This document shows, piece by piece, positions 54,995-64,000 of a DNA stretch of 64,000 nucleotides. The position numbers and the translations under genes were made by a program. Source of the stretch: Flavobacterium sp. I3-2 (GTDB lineage Bacteria > Bacteroidota > Bacteroidia > Flavobacteriales > Flavobacteriaceae); contig NZ_CP058306.1 of NCBI RefSeq assembly GCF_013389595.1, positions 186,001-250,000 on the forward strand. Direction: 5' to 3'. The notes beneath the pieces are model-generated. The model saw only the letters and a program-made list of their open reading frames with translations, was not told where the DNA came from and did not search any database. The first letter of the stretch is position 1. Each line of letters begins with the position of its first letter.

Positions 54995-55813
54995 TTATAT
55001 TTCGTCCTCTTCGTCCATTTTTTTTAGCAGACTTTCTTTAAGGCTGTCAAGGAATTTGGTACGGTTTATTTTTCGGGCTTTCAGTTCCATAAATGTATGA
55101 TAGAAATCGCCTAAACTAATATTAAATGTACTTTCAAAGGTTTTGGCGATGACTATTATATCTGCATTGCCAAATGCACCTTGCGAATGCAGGGCGTAAA
55201 TCAATTCGGTTAAGGCAGTTTTGCTTTCTGTCCAATTTAATGAGGATTTACCGGATGATTTCTTATTATTGTTGTTATTCAGTTGGTCCTCAATATAGAC
55301 TTGTATCAGATCGTTGGCGATAATCTTTGCTGCTTTAAAGTCGTGAGAAGTAGAAAATCTATGATCGGTTTCAAAATAAACCGTATCTAAACTTAATTTT
55401 ATATTGTGTTTCCCGCGAACAAACAGCTTTTCATCAATAAATGAATTGTTTGTTCGGTAATATTTATAAAATTCGAGATTGTTATCAAAATATCTTTTGA
55501 GCTTTCTCAATTCTTCGTTGAGATACTTCCTAATTGCCTTTGTTCCATTAGGCTTTTTCATCTCTATTTTATAGATTGCATTGTAGTAAATAAGCCTTGC
55601 TACAATGACAGGTTTCTGATACTTGAAAAAGTGAATTTCTTCTTCAATATTTTTAAAACCTCTTTCCAGAACATGCTCTTTTACATCAGACAAACATTGG
55701 ATAATAAACTGAATTATCTCTTCTATTCTATGTAATGAGCCATCACATTCAATTTCCAATTCATTTATTACTTTTTCAAGTCTATTTAATGTTTCATTAT
55801 ACAGTTTTTCCAT
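54995..55813 (-). CDS. rteC: Second RteC-family regulator
   Basis: A 272-residue RteC protein, related to that at 35970-36815 (FKYQKPVIVARLIYYNAIYK; FYKYYRTNNSFIDEKLFVRG; WTESKTALTELIYALHSQGA). It converges on the methylase/helicase gene with an 8-bp gap. Having two RteC genes suggests either two regulatory circuits or the joining of two elements. Confidence 0.9.
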   Translation of the reverse strand: MEKLYNETLNRLEKVINELEIECDGSLHRIEEIIQFIIQCLSDVKEHVLERGFKNIEEEIHFFKYQKPVIVARLIYYNAIYKIEMKKPNGTKAIRKYLNEELRKLKRYFDNNLEFYKYYRTNNSFIDEKLFVRGKHNIKLSLDTVYFETDHRFSTSHDFKAAKIIANDLIQVYIEDQLNNNNNKKSSGKSSLNWTESKTALTELIYALHSQGAFGNADIIVIAKTFESTFNISLGDFYHTFMELKARKINRTKFLDSLKESLLKKMDEEDEI

Positions 55814-56021
55814 TCAATTAATATCAAATTTGTAGATGCAAATACCATAATGAAGACCACAAAAGGATAAACTTATAGATAGGTGCTTTGCATGTCCATT
55901 TTCAGATTTTTTTAATATTGTATATTTTTTAATCAGTTGCCAAAATAGAGGAAGTTTCAGTTCCGTGTCAAACAAACCTCTAAACTGATAGTGCAGAGTG
56001 GTTTAGTTTCTCCATAAACTA
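55814..56021. other. Intergenic region between rteC2 and the copper cluster
   Basis: Contains the presumed promoter of the second rteC on the minus strand and the 3' end of the copper cluster. CTAAAC and GTTTAG with a 15-base loop near 55980-56006 can form a weak hairpin. Base composition becomes AT-rich again after it. Confidence 0.35.
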
Positions 56022-57203
56022 TCATTCATCAAGCAAAGCTTTCAATTTTACATTTTGATAGTCGTAAATGCCCGCTTTAATGTTGGAAATACCACCATAG
56101 AGTAAGTATAAATCTTTCACACCATATTCTTTCAATCGTTTAGCGTATACGAACAATTCGCCGTCGTTCATCATCATATCATAAATAATAATCTTTTTTC
56201 CTCGGTAATGGGCTATTTTCTCCTCGTTCAATGTGGCAAATGGAATGTTTATAGCATTTTTTAGTTTCCCAATATTTTTCCAGAGAGCTTTGTCTGTGCC
56301 GTTAAATTCAGCTTCACTTCTAATGTCTATAATAACTGAATTGCTAGTTTGGTCGGTCATTTTCAGTAATTCTTTAGGCAGAATAAATTGATATTTCGTT
56401 TTTAAAAAATCCCTTTCATTGTTTGCCGTGGAACCAATTATATTGCTGAGCCCAAAAAGTAAAACACTAACATCGTAGCCTTGTTCAATTAAATAATTCG
56501 CTGCAACCGGACTTTGCTCTCCTTCATTATCGAAAAGATAAATACTCTTGTTTTTATCCAATAATTTTAAGTTATCTTTTAATTTATCGTAAGGTATGTG
56601 AAGAGCAGATTTGATGTTTCCAAATGAATTTTTACGTTCCTCTTTGGCTATTCCTAAGTATAAGCTATCCGGTCTAATATCGATTATTTGGTATTTTTCA
56701 TTGTGGAGTGCTTTAATGAAATCCGTGGGGGTGACAAGTTTGTATTTTAAATTATTGGTGTAATATTTAGTCTTATAAGGCATTTCCTTTTCGGAAAGCG
56801 TGTTGAAATACGATAAACCGCCATTGATATTTACTACATTCTCGAAGCCCTTATCTGCAAGCTGTTTGGCTAACACTCTTGATCTCTTGCTATGGCTGCA
56901 ATAAAGGTAGATGGTATCATTTTTATGCTTTAAATATTCAGGATAGTATTTTTCAAAATCGGCAAAATCGGTTTCTATTGCTCCTTTTATTTTTCCTTGA
57001 TTATATTGTGGCGACTTGCCATTATCGTTTCTTTCGCCGTCAGACCTGATGTCATAATACACCAATTTTGGATTGTTCTCTAACTTTCTAAAAAAGTCTG
57101 TCCACGAAATTGTTTGATAGCGAACATTATCCGACTTGAAATCTTGTGCATCAACGGAAAGGCTTAAAAGAGATAATGCGATTGTAATTATATACTTATT
57201 CAT
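56022..57203 (-). CDS. Exported triple-rhodanese protein
   Basis: A 393-residue protein with a signal peptide (cleavage after SVDA, residue ~19) and three rhodanese-like domains at about 45-150, 165-265 and 275-390. Only the first keeps the active-site Cys (YLYCSHSKRS); the second has DNEGEQ and the third DMMMND in that loop. So at most one domain can transfer sulphur. It is the last gene of the copper cluster. A role in periplasmic sulphur or copper-thiol chemistry is inferred from place. Confidence 0.85.
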   Translation of the reverse strand: MNKYIITIALSLLSLSVDAQDFKSDNVRYQTISWTDFFRKLENNPKLVYYDIRSDGERNDNGKSPQYNQGKIKGAIETDFADFEKYYPEYLKHKNDTIYLYCSHSKRSRVLAKQLADKGFENVVNINGGLSYFNTLSEKEMPYKTKYYTNNLKYKLVTPTDFIKALHNEKYQIIDIRPDSLYLGIAKEERKNSFGNIKSALHIPYDKLKDNLKLLDKNKSIYLFDNEGEQSPVAANYLIEQGYDVSVLLFGLSNIIGSTANNERDFLKTKYQFILPKELLKMTDQTSNSVIIDIRSEAEFNGTDKALWKNIGKLKNAINIPFATLNEEKIAHYRGKKIIIYDMMMNDGELFVYAKRLKEYGVKDLYLLYGGISNIKAGIYDYQNVKLKALLDE

Positions 57204-57231
57204 TTTTGATTCTTTGTAAAATTTATTTCTT

Positions 57232-57906
57232 TTAGAATAACAAGAAGCTCAGGAAGCCACCGATGCTGTTTTCATTATGTTTTTCCGGACCGTAATAATC
57301 GATATTGGTACCCACACCAAAAGTTATTTCTTTATAACTTAAACCAGCACGCCCCATTACATAGCTTCTGGTTTGCATATCGATTACGGTGCTGTATTCA
57401 TACAAAGCTTGAATTCTTGAATAAAAACGCCAATTATCATTAATTTTCGGTTTATATTCCACTAAAAACATTCCTTCTATATTGGTGTCTTTAGAAAAAT
57501 CTATTCTGGAATTTGCCACAAATAACCAGGTGGGATTGGCTTTTGAATAAATTAACCCGGCTATTGGTCTCATTCCTTTCACAGGCGTAACGTGGAAACC
57601 ACCGGCAACTTTTAAGCCTTTCACGATTTCATAAGTAAGGCTGGCTTGTGTCATGTAATCGTTGATTTGATCATTATCCCATTCTCCCACCAAAGAGGTT
57701 ACGCTAAAAAAACCGAGTTTAGGAATGCTGTTAATTTTTTTATCAATAATCATTTGAAAAGCCACACCTCTGTTACTGAACAATAGCTCTGTATTTATCG
57801 GAGGATTTACAACTGGAATTTTGGGGTTTTCCTGTGCTATAGCGTTTCTGCCTATTATGGAGAAGAGTATGATAAATACACCCTTTATTAATGTTATCTT
57901 TTTCAT
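57232..57906 (-). CDS. Small outer-membrane beta-barrel protein
   Basis: A 224-residue protein with a signal peptide (end at AIAQ, residue ~25) and alternating hydrophobic strands, ending in Phe (GGFLSFLLF), as in outer-membrane barrels. No named family recognised. It lies between the MbnH-like and rhodanese genes on the same strand with a 28-bp gap to the latter, so a role in the same copper uptake pathway is likely but unproven. Confidence 0.65.
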   Translation of the reverse strand: MKKITLIKGVFIILFSIIGRNAIAQENPKIPVVNPPINTELLFSNRGVAFQMIIDKKINSIPKLGFFSVTSLVGEWDNDQINDYMTQASLTYEIVKGLKVAGGFHVTPVKGMRPIAGLIYSKANPTWLFVANSRIDFSKDTNIEGMFLVEYKPKINDNWRFYSRIQALYEYSTVIDMQTRSYVMGRAGLSYKEITFGVGTNIDYYGPEKHNENSIGGFLSFLLF

Positions 57907-58004
57907 TTTTACTCTATATTATTGTATAAATACTCTCATAGTATAAATAATACCAATGTTAATGATTTTTATTCTTTTGTAATTTCAGAAGCTGACTTTT
58001 AATA

Positions 58005-59021
58005 TTAATGACCTGTAAAATCTGGATCACTCAATGTTTTCATAAATGAAATAAGATGTTCTTTTTCCTGTTCGGTAAGTGGTATTCTGTTGCCATTATT
58101 TTTGAAAATTGGGTCTAAGTTATCTGCGTTTAAAACTCCGTTATCGAAATAATCCAGTACATCTTTTAGAGTTGCAAACTGACCGAAACTTCCATAGGGT
58201 GCGGTGTATTCGACATTGCGTAATGACGGTACACGAAAGCTCATATAATCGTTCATATCTCCGGTAACTCTTGCCCGTCCTGCTTCGTTAGAATCTGGAT
58301 TTACAGGAAAGCCGATATTTCGAAAAGTTTGATCGGAAAAGAGTTCTGTGCTGTGACAACTGGCACATTTTTGCTGAAAAACCTGATAGCCTTGTATTTC
58401 GTTTTCGGTAAATGTTGCTTCATTTCGTTTTAATTTATCGTATTTACTATTGACTGAAATCAATGTGTATTCATATTGGGCAATGCTTCTGTAAATTCGT
58501 TCGGGTGTGATGTTTTCATCACCGAATGTTTTCTGAAAAAGCTCCCTATAAGATGCATCGTTTTGGATTTTTCCGATAACTTCCAAAATGGAAGAATCCA
58601 TTTCTTCGTGAGTGATAATCGGAACAATCGGTTGATTTTCTAAACTCAATTTACTTCCGTCCCAGTTATAAAACCTCATAAATGCAAGATTTTGAATAGG
58701 AGGTGTATTACGAAGTCCAATTCTTCCTTCAATTCCGATTGCCTGTGCATTATTATCTGCAAAAGCACTTGACTGAATGTGGCAGCTGGCACACGAAATA
58801 GTATTATCCGCACTGAAGCGTTTTTCGTGAAATAGTTTTTCTCCTAATTCTACTCCATATTTTGTTGGTTTGTTTGTATAAAACGAATTGTTTAATTCCG
58901 GAAAACCACCAGGAATATTTAGTGACAACTCGGGATTATCATAAAATACTGGTTCATAGTCATCATTGCTACAAGATGCAAACAAAAATAAAAGAAGTAA
59001 AACTTTCAGAAAAACTTTCAT
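58005..59021 (-). CDS. MbnH-like di-haem cytochrome c peroxidase family lipoprotein
   Basis: A 338-residue lipoprotein (lipobox FASC, Cys ~17) with two haem c motifs CASCH (about residues 75-79 and 214-218), typical of MauG/MbnH/CcpA di-haem enzymes. Partner MbnP is encoded next upstream. In the known pair MbnH oxidises a Trp in MbnP to kynurenine, creating a copper site. Its place supports MbnH rather than a classic peroxidase. Confidence 0.85.
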   Translation of the reverse strand: MKVFLKVLLLLFLFASCSNDDYEPVFYDNPELSLNIPGGFPELNNSFYTNKPTKYGVELGEKLFHEKRFSADNTISCASCHIQSSAFADNNAQAIGIEGRIGLRNTPPIQNLAFMRFYNWDGSKLSLENQPIVPIITHEEMDSSILEVIGKIQNDASYRELFQKTFGDENITPERIYRSIAQYEYTLISVNSKYDKLKRNEATFTENEIQGYQVFQQKCASCHSTELFSDQTFRNIGFPVNPDSNEAGRARVTGDMNDYMSFRVPSLRNVEYTAPYGSFGQFATLKDVLDYFDNGVLNADNLDPIFKNNGNRIPLTEQEKEHLISFMKTLSDPDFTGH

Positions 59022-59084
59022 TTTCTATGAATTATTTTTATGTGGTAGAGCCGTCCATAATCAGATGGCTCTTGTACGTATGAA

Positions 59085-59942
59085 TTAGTTTTCTACGTTA
59101 AGAACAGAGAACATTCCTTTGTTATCTGTTGTGCCGTTTCCTCCTATATTATCAACAAATTTTACCATTTGAAGGGCTGTATGAATATTAGGGGTTGCAT
59201 TGTCTCCCATACCTGTTCCGGTTGAAAGTGTAATGGTATTAGAAGCACCACTTAATAATTTATCAAAATCTGCTTTGATATTGATTTTAGGTGCTTTGTT
59301 TCCTACAACAGCATTTACAGGCAAGTCTAACACAATGTTTCTGTACGCATCAACTCCTTGTGTATATGTTGATTCATCGCCATTTGTTCCTTCAACCGTA
59401 CTACCCGTATGGATAGACATTTCTTTATTATCGGTATCATAAAAACCTTCGATTTTGGTGAAGCGATATCCCGTTCCCCATTCCCACATCATTTCTGTAT
59501 CATTTGCTCCTGCTGTAGCATAGAAGTTCGGAAACCTTACCTGATCTAAAGTATTCAAATCACTTCTTACCCCCAATCCGAATTTTATTTGTTTATATTC
59601 TCCTGTTGGAATATTACTCATAACGTAATTTAACGAAGCTGTTTTTGATTGATCAATAACCATAGCTCCTTTATCCAAATCATTTACGTTATAAGGTACT
59701 TCGGTGCCATCGGCTTTTACCAAACGAATATTACTGATTACATACTTCAATTCCGAAAAACGATGAACTTGTCCTGCATCTGATGTATTTTCGGTTTCAG
59801 ACAAAACAATTTCGGTATCACCAAAAGTGTTTTTAAATTCTAATTTTACATTGTTTGCAACAGGCGTGTCATCATCACTGCTACATGATACAAATGCTAC
59901 CGAAGCAGCTACCAATAAAAGGTTTCTTTTTAGATTTCTCAT
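59085..59942 (-). CDS. MbnP-like copper-binding lipoprotein
   Basis: A 285-residue lipoprotein (lipobox VSC, Cys ~20). The pattern VKLEFKNTFGDTEIVLS and FSELKYVISNIRLVKADG, with ANDTEMMWEWGTGYRF in the centre, fits the MbnP family. The EMMWEW stretch offers Trp and Met residues of the kind modified or used for copper. It directly precedes the MbnH-like gene. Family assignment is firm; the modified residue is not known from sequence. Confidence 0.85.
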   Translation of the reverse strand: MRNLKRNLLLVAASVAFVSCSSDDDTPVANNVKLEFKNTFGDTEIVLSETENTSDAGQVHRFSELKYVISNIRLVKADGTEVPYNVNDLDKGAMVIDQSKTASLNYVMSNIPTGEYKQIKFGLGVRSDLNTLDQVRFPNFYATAGANDTEMMWEWGTGYRFTKIEGFYDTDNKEMSIHTGSTVEGTNGDESTYTQGVDAYRNIVLDLPVNAVVGNKAPKINIKADFDKLLSGASNTITLSTGTGMGDNATPNIHTALQMVKFVDNIGGNGTTDNKGMFSVLNVEN

Positions 59943-59969
59943 TGTTTAAAAAATTTAGTTATTAAAAAA

Positions 59970-61424
59970 TTATTGTTTTACTATTTTCATTATTATCTGA
60001 TTGCTTGCTGATTTTATATTTAGAATATAATTGCCTCGTGGAAATTCAGACGCATCAATAGAGGTGTTTTTCATATTGATTTTTTTATTCAATACTTGCT
60101 GCCCTAATAAATTGAAGATTTCAATTCCTGAAATTTCTTGTTCAGAAGAAATGTTTAAAATATCTTTTACAGGATTTGGATAAATTTTCAGGTTAGATAA
60201 ATCAAAATCATTTACAGACAAAGGTTGTAAGTGAACCATTACAGCCAAATATTCTTCACTTTCACAGTCATCAATGGTTTGTGTAGCATAATATGTTACC
60301 ATATTTTCTAATTCCGTATCCATATCAAGAGGTTGTGTTAATTCTTCATCTGCATACCACGTTATGTTTTCCCCTGTAATTTCGATGTCGGCAAGAGTAG
60401 AACCTTCAGGAAGATTAGGATGGATTTCCCCTGTAGGAGCAGGAGTTTCACAAGGTTCTGTAGGGTCTAAAAAATTAATTTTTTTCACACTGTTCTGGCC
60501 ATAATTGGCAACATATAAATTCTGATTCGCATCCAAAAATATTCCTGTTGGTTGTATAAGTTCTTCAGAGTCAATTGGTATTACGTATCCTAAAAACTCT
60601 CCGTTTTCCCATAAAGTAATTCCCCACATTGAATTTGCGAAATCAGAAACCAAAATTTTTCCATCATCTAATACCCATATTCCACTAGGATTAGTCATAT
60701 TGCCTGCTGATCCTCCTGCTACTACAATTCCTTCGCTTGCACCGGGTACCCATTTAGTTACTCTCGCATTGTTATATTCGGTTACATATATATTATCTTC
60801 ATCATCTACATATATTGCACCATTAAGAGTAGGGGTTCCCAATTGGTTTAAATTAGATCCAGAATCATTACCTCCTGCAACAATAACACCTTCTGTATTT
60901 CCTATTGTCCATTTCAGAATTCTCGAATTTCCAGAATCCACAATAAATAAATCATTCCCTTTTTTGAAAATTCCTCCCTGCCAGTTTAATTGGTGTAATC
61001 CAGATCCGACTCCGTTACCTCCGGCAACTGTAATTCCTTCTGTAGCTCCTTCTGGCCACATTTGAACTCTGTTGTTTCCTGCATCTGAAATAAATAAGGT
61101 GTTGTTTTCGTCAATTAAAACTGAAGTTGGTAAAAATAAGCCATCAGCAGCAGCACTGTTTCCTATACCGCCTGCTATTGTAATCCCTTCAGTTGCTCCG
61201 GGTGTCCATTTTTGAATCCTGTTATTTCCTAAATCAGGAACGAAAACGTTACCCTGATTGTCAACGGTAACACTCATCAATTGAGCAAGCTGATTTGCAT
61301 CACTTCCATAATCGTTTCCTCCCGCTACTATAGTCCCAGGGATTTGCCATTGTTGAGCAAATAAAGTATTGCTAAAAAGTAGTATTAAAACAGATATTTT
61401 TAATGTGTTTTTCATGTTGAACAT
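59970..61424 (-). CDS. Secreted NHL-repeat protein with type IX sorting domain
   Basis: A 484-residue protein with a signal peptide (ending LFAQ), about six NHL/beta-propeller repeats of the type GNRIQKWTPGATEGITIAGG (residues ~30-330), an Ig-like segment and a C-terminal type IX secretion domain (NLKIYPNPVKDILNIS to IMKIVKQ). It would be exported to the surface. Its place in the copper cluster is striking but no metal site is evident. An internal Met four codons in (61415) is an alternative start. Confidence 0.85.
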   Translation of the reverse strand: MFNMKNTLKISVLILLFSNTLFAQQWQIPGTIVAGGNDYGSDANQLAQLMSVTVDNQGNVFVPDLGNNRIQKWTPGATEGITIAGGIGNSAAADGLFLPTSVLIDENNTLFISDAGNNRVQMWPEGATEGITVAGGNGVGSGLHQLNWQGGIFKKGNDLFIVDSGNSRILKWTIGNTEGVIVAGGNDSGSNLNQLGTPTLNGAIYVDDEDNIYVTEYNNARVTKWVPGASEGIVVAGGSAGNMTNPSGIWVLDDGKILVSDFANSMWGITLWENGEFLGYVIPIDSEELIQPTGIFLDANQNLYVANYGQNSVKKINFLDPTEPCETPAPTGEIHPNLPEGSTLADIEITGENITWYADEELTQPLDMDTELENMVTYYATQTIDDCESEEYLAVMVHLQPLSVNDFDLSNLKIYPNPVKDILNISSEQEISGIEIFNLLGQQVLNKKINMKNTSIDASEFPRGNYILNIKSASNQIIMKIVKQ

Positions 61425-61427
61425 TTT

Positions 61428-61790
61428 TTAATTGCTATTAATTTCAGAAGCTTTATAAGTGTTTCCGTCCAATAAAACTTCAATTGTTTGTTTTAGTTCT
61501 TCTTTTGATTTTTGGGTTTTGTCGAAAGAAATGTAAGCCACCTTTGTTTCAAAATCTACTTTGGCAGAATCAACTCCTTTTGTATTAGACAATTTCTTTT
61601 CTATCATTTTGGCACAACCTAATGCACAGGTCATTCCGTCTATTTCAAAATTTACTTCTGTTAAATTTTCGGGTAAAATGGCTACTTCTTTTGTTTCTGT
61701 TGGTTGCGTTTCTTCTTTTTGTGTTTCTCCTTTACAGGAAACAATAAGAAACATCGCTAATAAGCCTAATAATTTGATATACTGTTTCAT
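61428..61790 (-). CDS. HMA-domain lipoprotein (copper chaperone-like)
   Basis: A 120-residue lipoprotein (lipobox IVSC, Cys ~19) with one heavy-metal-associated domain (about 45-115). The metal loop is GMTCALGCAKMIEKKL, which has C-x(3)-C (an extra residue relative to the usual MxCxxC), common in Bacteroidota exported forms. It probably passes copper in the periplasm between the TonB receptor and partners. The gene sits 10 bp downstream of the receptor gene. Confidence 0.88.
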   Translation of the reverse strand: MKQYIKLLGLLAMFLIVSCKGETQKEETQPTETKEVAILPENLTEVNFEIDGMTCALGCAKMIEKKLSNTKGVDSAKVDFETKVAYISFDKTQKSKEELKQTIEVLLDGNTYKASEINSN

Positions 61791-61800
61791 TTTCTTTTGT

Positions 61801-63780
61801 TTAAAAATTAATTTTTAAAGACGTAAAAATATTGCGTCCCATTCTTAGAATATTTCCCCAATCAGCATAGGTGCTGTAGTATTCATTCAATATGTTTTCA
61901 GCCCCTACCTGAATAGTTGTTCTGAAATTATTGATATAAAAAGTATAATCAGCAGACAGATTCCAAACTGTATAAGAAAGTGTTTTGTCTTCTCCGTATT
62001 CAGGACTGTAATTTATCTGTTTTAAATCTCCGTTTACAGATGTCTGAAACCCGAAATCCTTGTAGTGATACTGAAGTGAAGTCTGATAACTTAATGGACG
62101 GATAAAAGGAAGGTTTCCTTCATTATTGTCTTTACCACGAGCGTAGGTCAATGTTCCTTTCCAATGCAGATGTTCTATAATATCGTATTTAGCATTAAGA
62201 GAAAAATTAAACAAAGTTGCATAGTCTAACGAAGTATAACCTTTGACTCCAACCGACTGATAATTCATCGGGCTTCCCATACTTAAAATTCTTCCGATAA
62301 TGTAGTTCTCAATATGAAAATAATTGGCTTTTGCCTGAAGACTAAACTTCTCATTCTTGAAACCTGCACTTGCATTGATTTCATACGAAATTTCATTTTT
62401 CAAATCAGGATTTCCGATGTAATCGTAACGGTCAAAACTGTTGTAGATATAATATCCGTAACCTTCCGAAACAGATGGTGCACGATGACCATATCCGCCT
62501 CCGACAGAAAAATTAAATTGTTTGACATTTACATTGTAACCTGCATACAAACTTGGCAAAAATCTTGTTTTTTCCTGTGATGCTCCCGGATGAAAAATCC
62601 AGTTGAAATCCACATATTTGGAATGGTTGTAATTCAGACCAAAAGAGCCTCCGAAATTTACCTGACTATTTTCTGTAACCTCTAAAGAATTATTTACCGA
62701 AAGTCCTGCATATTGGGTAGTAACCCAAGGCCAACTATAGGCAAACATTGTTCTTTCGCTTCTGTCCTGCGGATACATTCGCATTTCTGCAATTGATAAA
62801 TTATCATACGCATTCAGTTGTACTTCAGAAGAATAATTGCCTTTCTTTAAGTTGATTTTAGAAACCAATCCGTAGGTGGTACTCCAACCGGGCATATCCA
62901 TATGAACCAGATTTTCAGGTCGGGTGGTATCATCCATATAATGTTCAATCGCATTGAAATAGATTTTTGAATCCCAAACCCGTACCAATCCTTCTTCAAA
63001 TAGTTGCTTATAAGCAACCGAAGTAATCAAAGCCCTTGAAAGCCATAAATCCATCGGAAGTGCAGGATATCCCACATCTTTTGCCATATCAAAAATAGCA
63101 TCCACTCGTAACGAAGATAAATCACTTGTTTTATAAGCCAATCCTAATGAACTATTGAATTTCTTGAATTGTGAGTTATTGACTTCGTTGTTATTTCCGT
63201 CAGAATAATTTTCGGCTTTTCGATACGAAATACTTCCGTCTGCCACGAACTTGTTACTGGCAAAAGAGATATTTCCGAGGTTGAAAAACTGCTTGTTGTT
63301 AAACTCAAAACCTGACTGGTAAGCACCTTTCCATTCTTGTTTTTCACTGAATGAAGTGTTTTTTCTTTTCAAATCGATACTTCCTGCAACTGTTGAACCG
63401 TGCATACCACCTTCCTGACCTGATTTAATGTCGATTGTAGAGAGATTATTACTTTCCACATACGAAGTAATTGGATCCATTTTGTCGGTACAAGCTCCGA
63501 AAACGTGCATTCCGTCAATAGTAACGGTTGAGCGTTCCGTACTCATATTATTCAACAATGGTTCCCACGCATAAGCTCCACGCTTAATGAAACTTATCTG
63601 GTCAGAAGAAGCCAGATACTCATCAATCGTAACTGCCATTTTCATTTCGGTTTCGATTTTCTTTTTAACAACCACATCTATTTTAATTTCTTCTAATTGT
63701 GTTGCCAGTGTATCATTCTCAATATTTTGAGCGTTGGCAAATATTCCCACAAAACACATTATAATTGTAATATATCTCAT
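61801..63780 (-). CDS. TonB-dependent copper receptor (OprC/NosA-like)
   Basis: A 659-residue outer-membrane receptor with a signal peptide (end at ANAQ, residue ~18), a plug domain (about 45-140) and a 22-strand barrel ending KINF. The plug has CTDKM at 97-101 (CXXXM) and the barrel has HYM at 280-282 in AIEHYMDDTTRP (HXM), the copper-site motifs known from OprC. It imports copper with energy from TonB. First complete gene of the minus-strand cluster in the window. Confidence 0.9.
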   Translation of the reverse strand: MRYITIIMCFVGIFANAQNIENDTLATQLEEIKIDVVVKKKIETEMKMAVTIDEYLASSDQISFIKRGAYAWEPLLNNMSTERSTVTIDGMHVFGACTDKMDPITSYVESNNLSTIDIKSGQEGGMHGSTVAGSIDLKRKNTSFSEKQEWKGAYQSGFEFNNKQFFNLGNISFASNKFVADGSISYRKAENYSDGNNNEVNNSQFKKFNSSLGLAYKTSDLSSLRVDAIFDMAKDVGYPALPMDLWLSRALITSVAYKQLFEEGLVRVWDSKIYFNAIEHYMDDTTRPENLVHMDMPGWSTTYGLVSKINLKKGNYSSEVQLNAYDNLSIAEMRMYPQDRSERTMFAYSWPWVTTQYAGLSVNNSLEVTENSQVNFGGSFGLNYNHSKYVDFNWIFHPGASQEKTRFLPSLYAGYNVNVKQFNFSVGGGYGHRAPSVSEGYGYYIYNSFDRYDYIGNPDLKNEISYEINASAGFKNEKFSLQAKANYFHIENYIIGRILSMGSPMNYQSVGVKGYTSLDYATLFNFSLNAKYDIIEHLHWKGTLTYARGKDNNEGNLPFIRPLSYQTSLQYHYKDFGFQTSVNGDLKQINYSPEYGEDKTLSYTVWNLSADYTFYINNFRTTIQVGAENILNEYYSTYADWGNILRMGRNIFTSLKINF

Positions 63781-63784
63781 AGCA

Positions 63785-64000
63785 TCAGAATAAGATATTA
63801 ATATGAAGTTCGCTTTTTGCTCCTTCGATTCCCGGTGTAAAATCGGTTGGTACTTCGGTTCCTTTAATGAGCTCTCCGTTTTGATTCAACATCATAAAAT
63901 TCAAAGTCCAATTTCCCGTCATTGTATAATTAACCACTCCGTAATACAATCCGTCTGCCTGTTGAATCAAATCAACATTGTTAGGTGAAGAATGGTTTCC
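63785..64000 (-). CDS. C-terminal part of a gene running off the right edge
   Basis: The open frame continues to the end of the window; 71 residues are visible. The segment VNYTMTGNWTLNFMMLNQNG resembles the beta-sandwich core of FixH/YtkA-like domains (T-G-x-W). It ends 4 bp before the copper receptor gene, so it belongs to the same operon. No start is visible; the TTG at 63970 is internal. Confidence 0.6.
   Translation of the reverse strand, partial: GNHSSPNNVDLIQQADGLYYGVVNYTMTGNWTLNFMMLNQNGELIKGTEVPTDFTPGIEGAKSELHINILF

Overview
The window reads as a member of the Flavobacteriia (Bacteroidota), probably near Weeksellaceae such as Chryseobacterium, Empedobacter or Riemerella; the genus is inference. 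The grounds are low GC, promoters of the TTTG-N20-TAnnTTTG type, a type IX secretion sorting tail, RteC regulators and a CTnDOT-like excision operon. No rRNA, tRNA or CRISPR array was seen.

Region 1 (1-31.9 kb) is a defence-rich mobile island, almost entirely on the minus strand, lying next to dnaK. From left to right it holds a broken NERD-like gene, a complete type I BREX operon (brxA-brxB-brxC-pglX-pglZ-brxL, transcribed right to left), a HigBA toxin-antitoxin pair, and an AbiEii/DUF6922-like toxin-antitoxin pair between two copies of a small-gene doublet. Next come two large paralogous proteins that look like degenerate nucleotidyltransferase-HEPN relatives, with a divergent XRE regulator, and an AbiL-like RloA/RloB pair. 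The mobilisation and replication core follows: relaxase, MobC-like protein, Toprim primase, a clustered TTACCTA repeat array, a VapE/VirE-type ATPase, a helix-turn-helix protein, a membrane protein, a tyrosine integrase and a second helix-turn-helix protein. The integrase end faces the 3' end of dnaK; the other end of the island is outside the window.

Region 2 (32-35.6 kb) is chromosomal core: dnaK with a sigma-54-like promoter and upstream TGTCA/TGACA sites, and a divergent L-serine ammonia-lyase gene.

Region 3 (about 35.9-55.8 kb) is part of a CTnDOT-family conjugative element with visibly higher GC: rteC, two Xis2-like proteins, a DUF3945 protein, a frameshifted topoisomerase III (Exc-like), an ORF6N protein, DUF1896, a very large methylase/helicase and a second rteC. 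Between ORF6N and DUF1896 sits AT-rich cargo on the opposite strand: lipoprotein/sigma factor/YCII, a lincosamide nucleotidyltransferase, an extra tyrosyl-tRNA synthetase, and DinB/GyrI-like proteins. The cargo units are separated by chimeric scars made of a DUF1896 5' fragment joined to an ORF6N 3' fragment, so units seem to have been stacked at one spot. The tyrS gene has what looks like a complete ribosome-mediated attenuator: promoter, 33-codon leader peptide with tandem Tyr codons, competing antiterminator and terminator.

Region 4 (56-64 kb) is a minus-strand copper-acquisition cluster: a TonB-dependent copper receptor of the OprC type with CXXXM and HXM motifs, an HMA-domain lipoprotein, a secreted NHL-repeat protein, an MbnP-like lipoprotein with its MbnH-like di-haem partner, a small outer-membrane protein and a triple-rhodanese protein.
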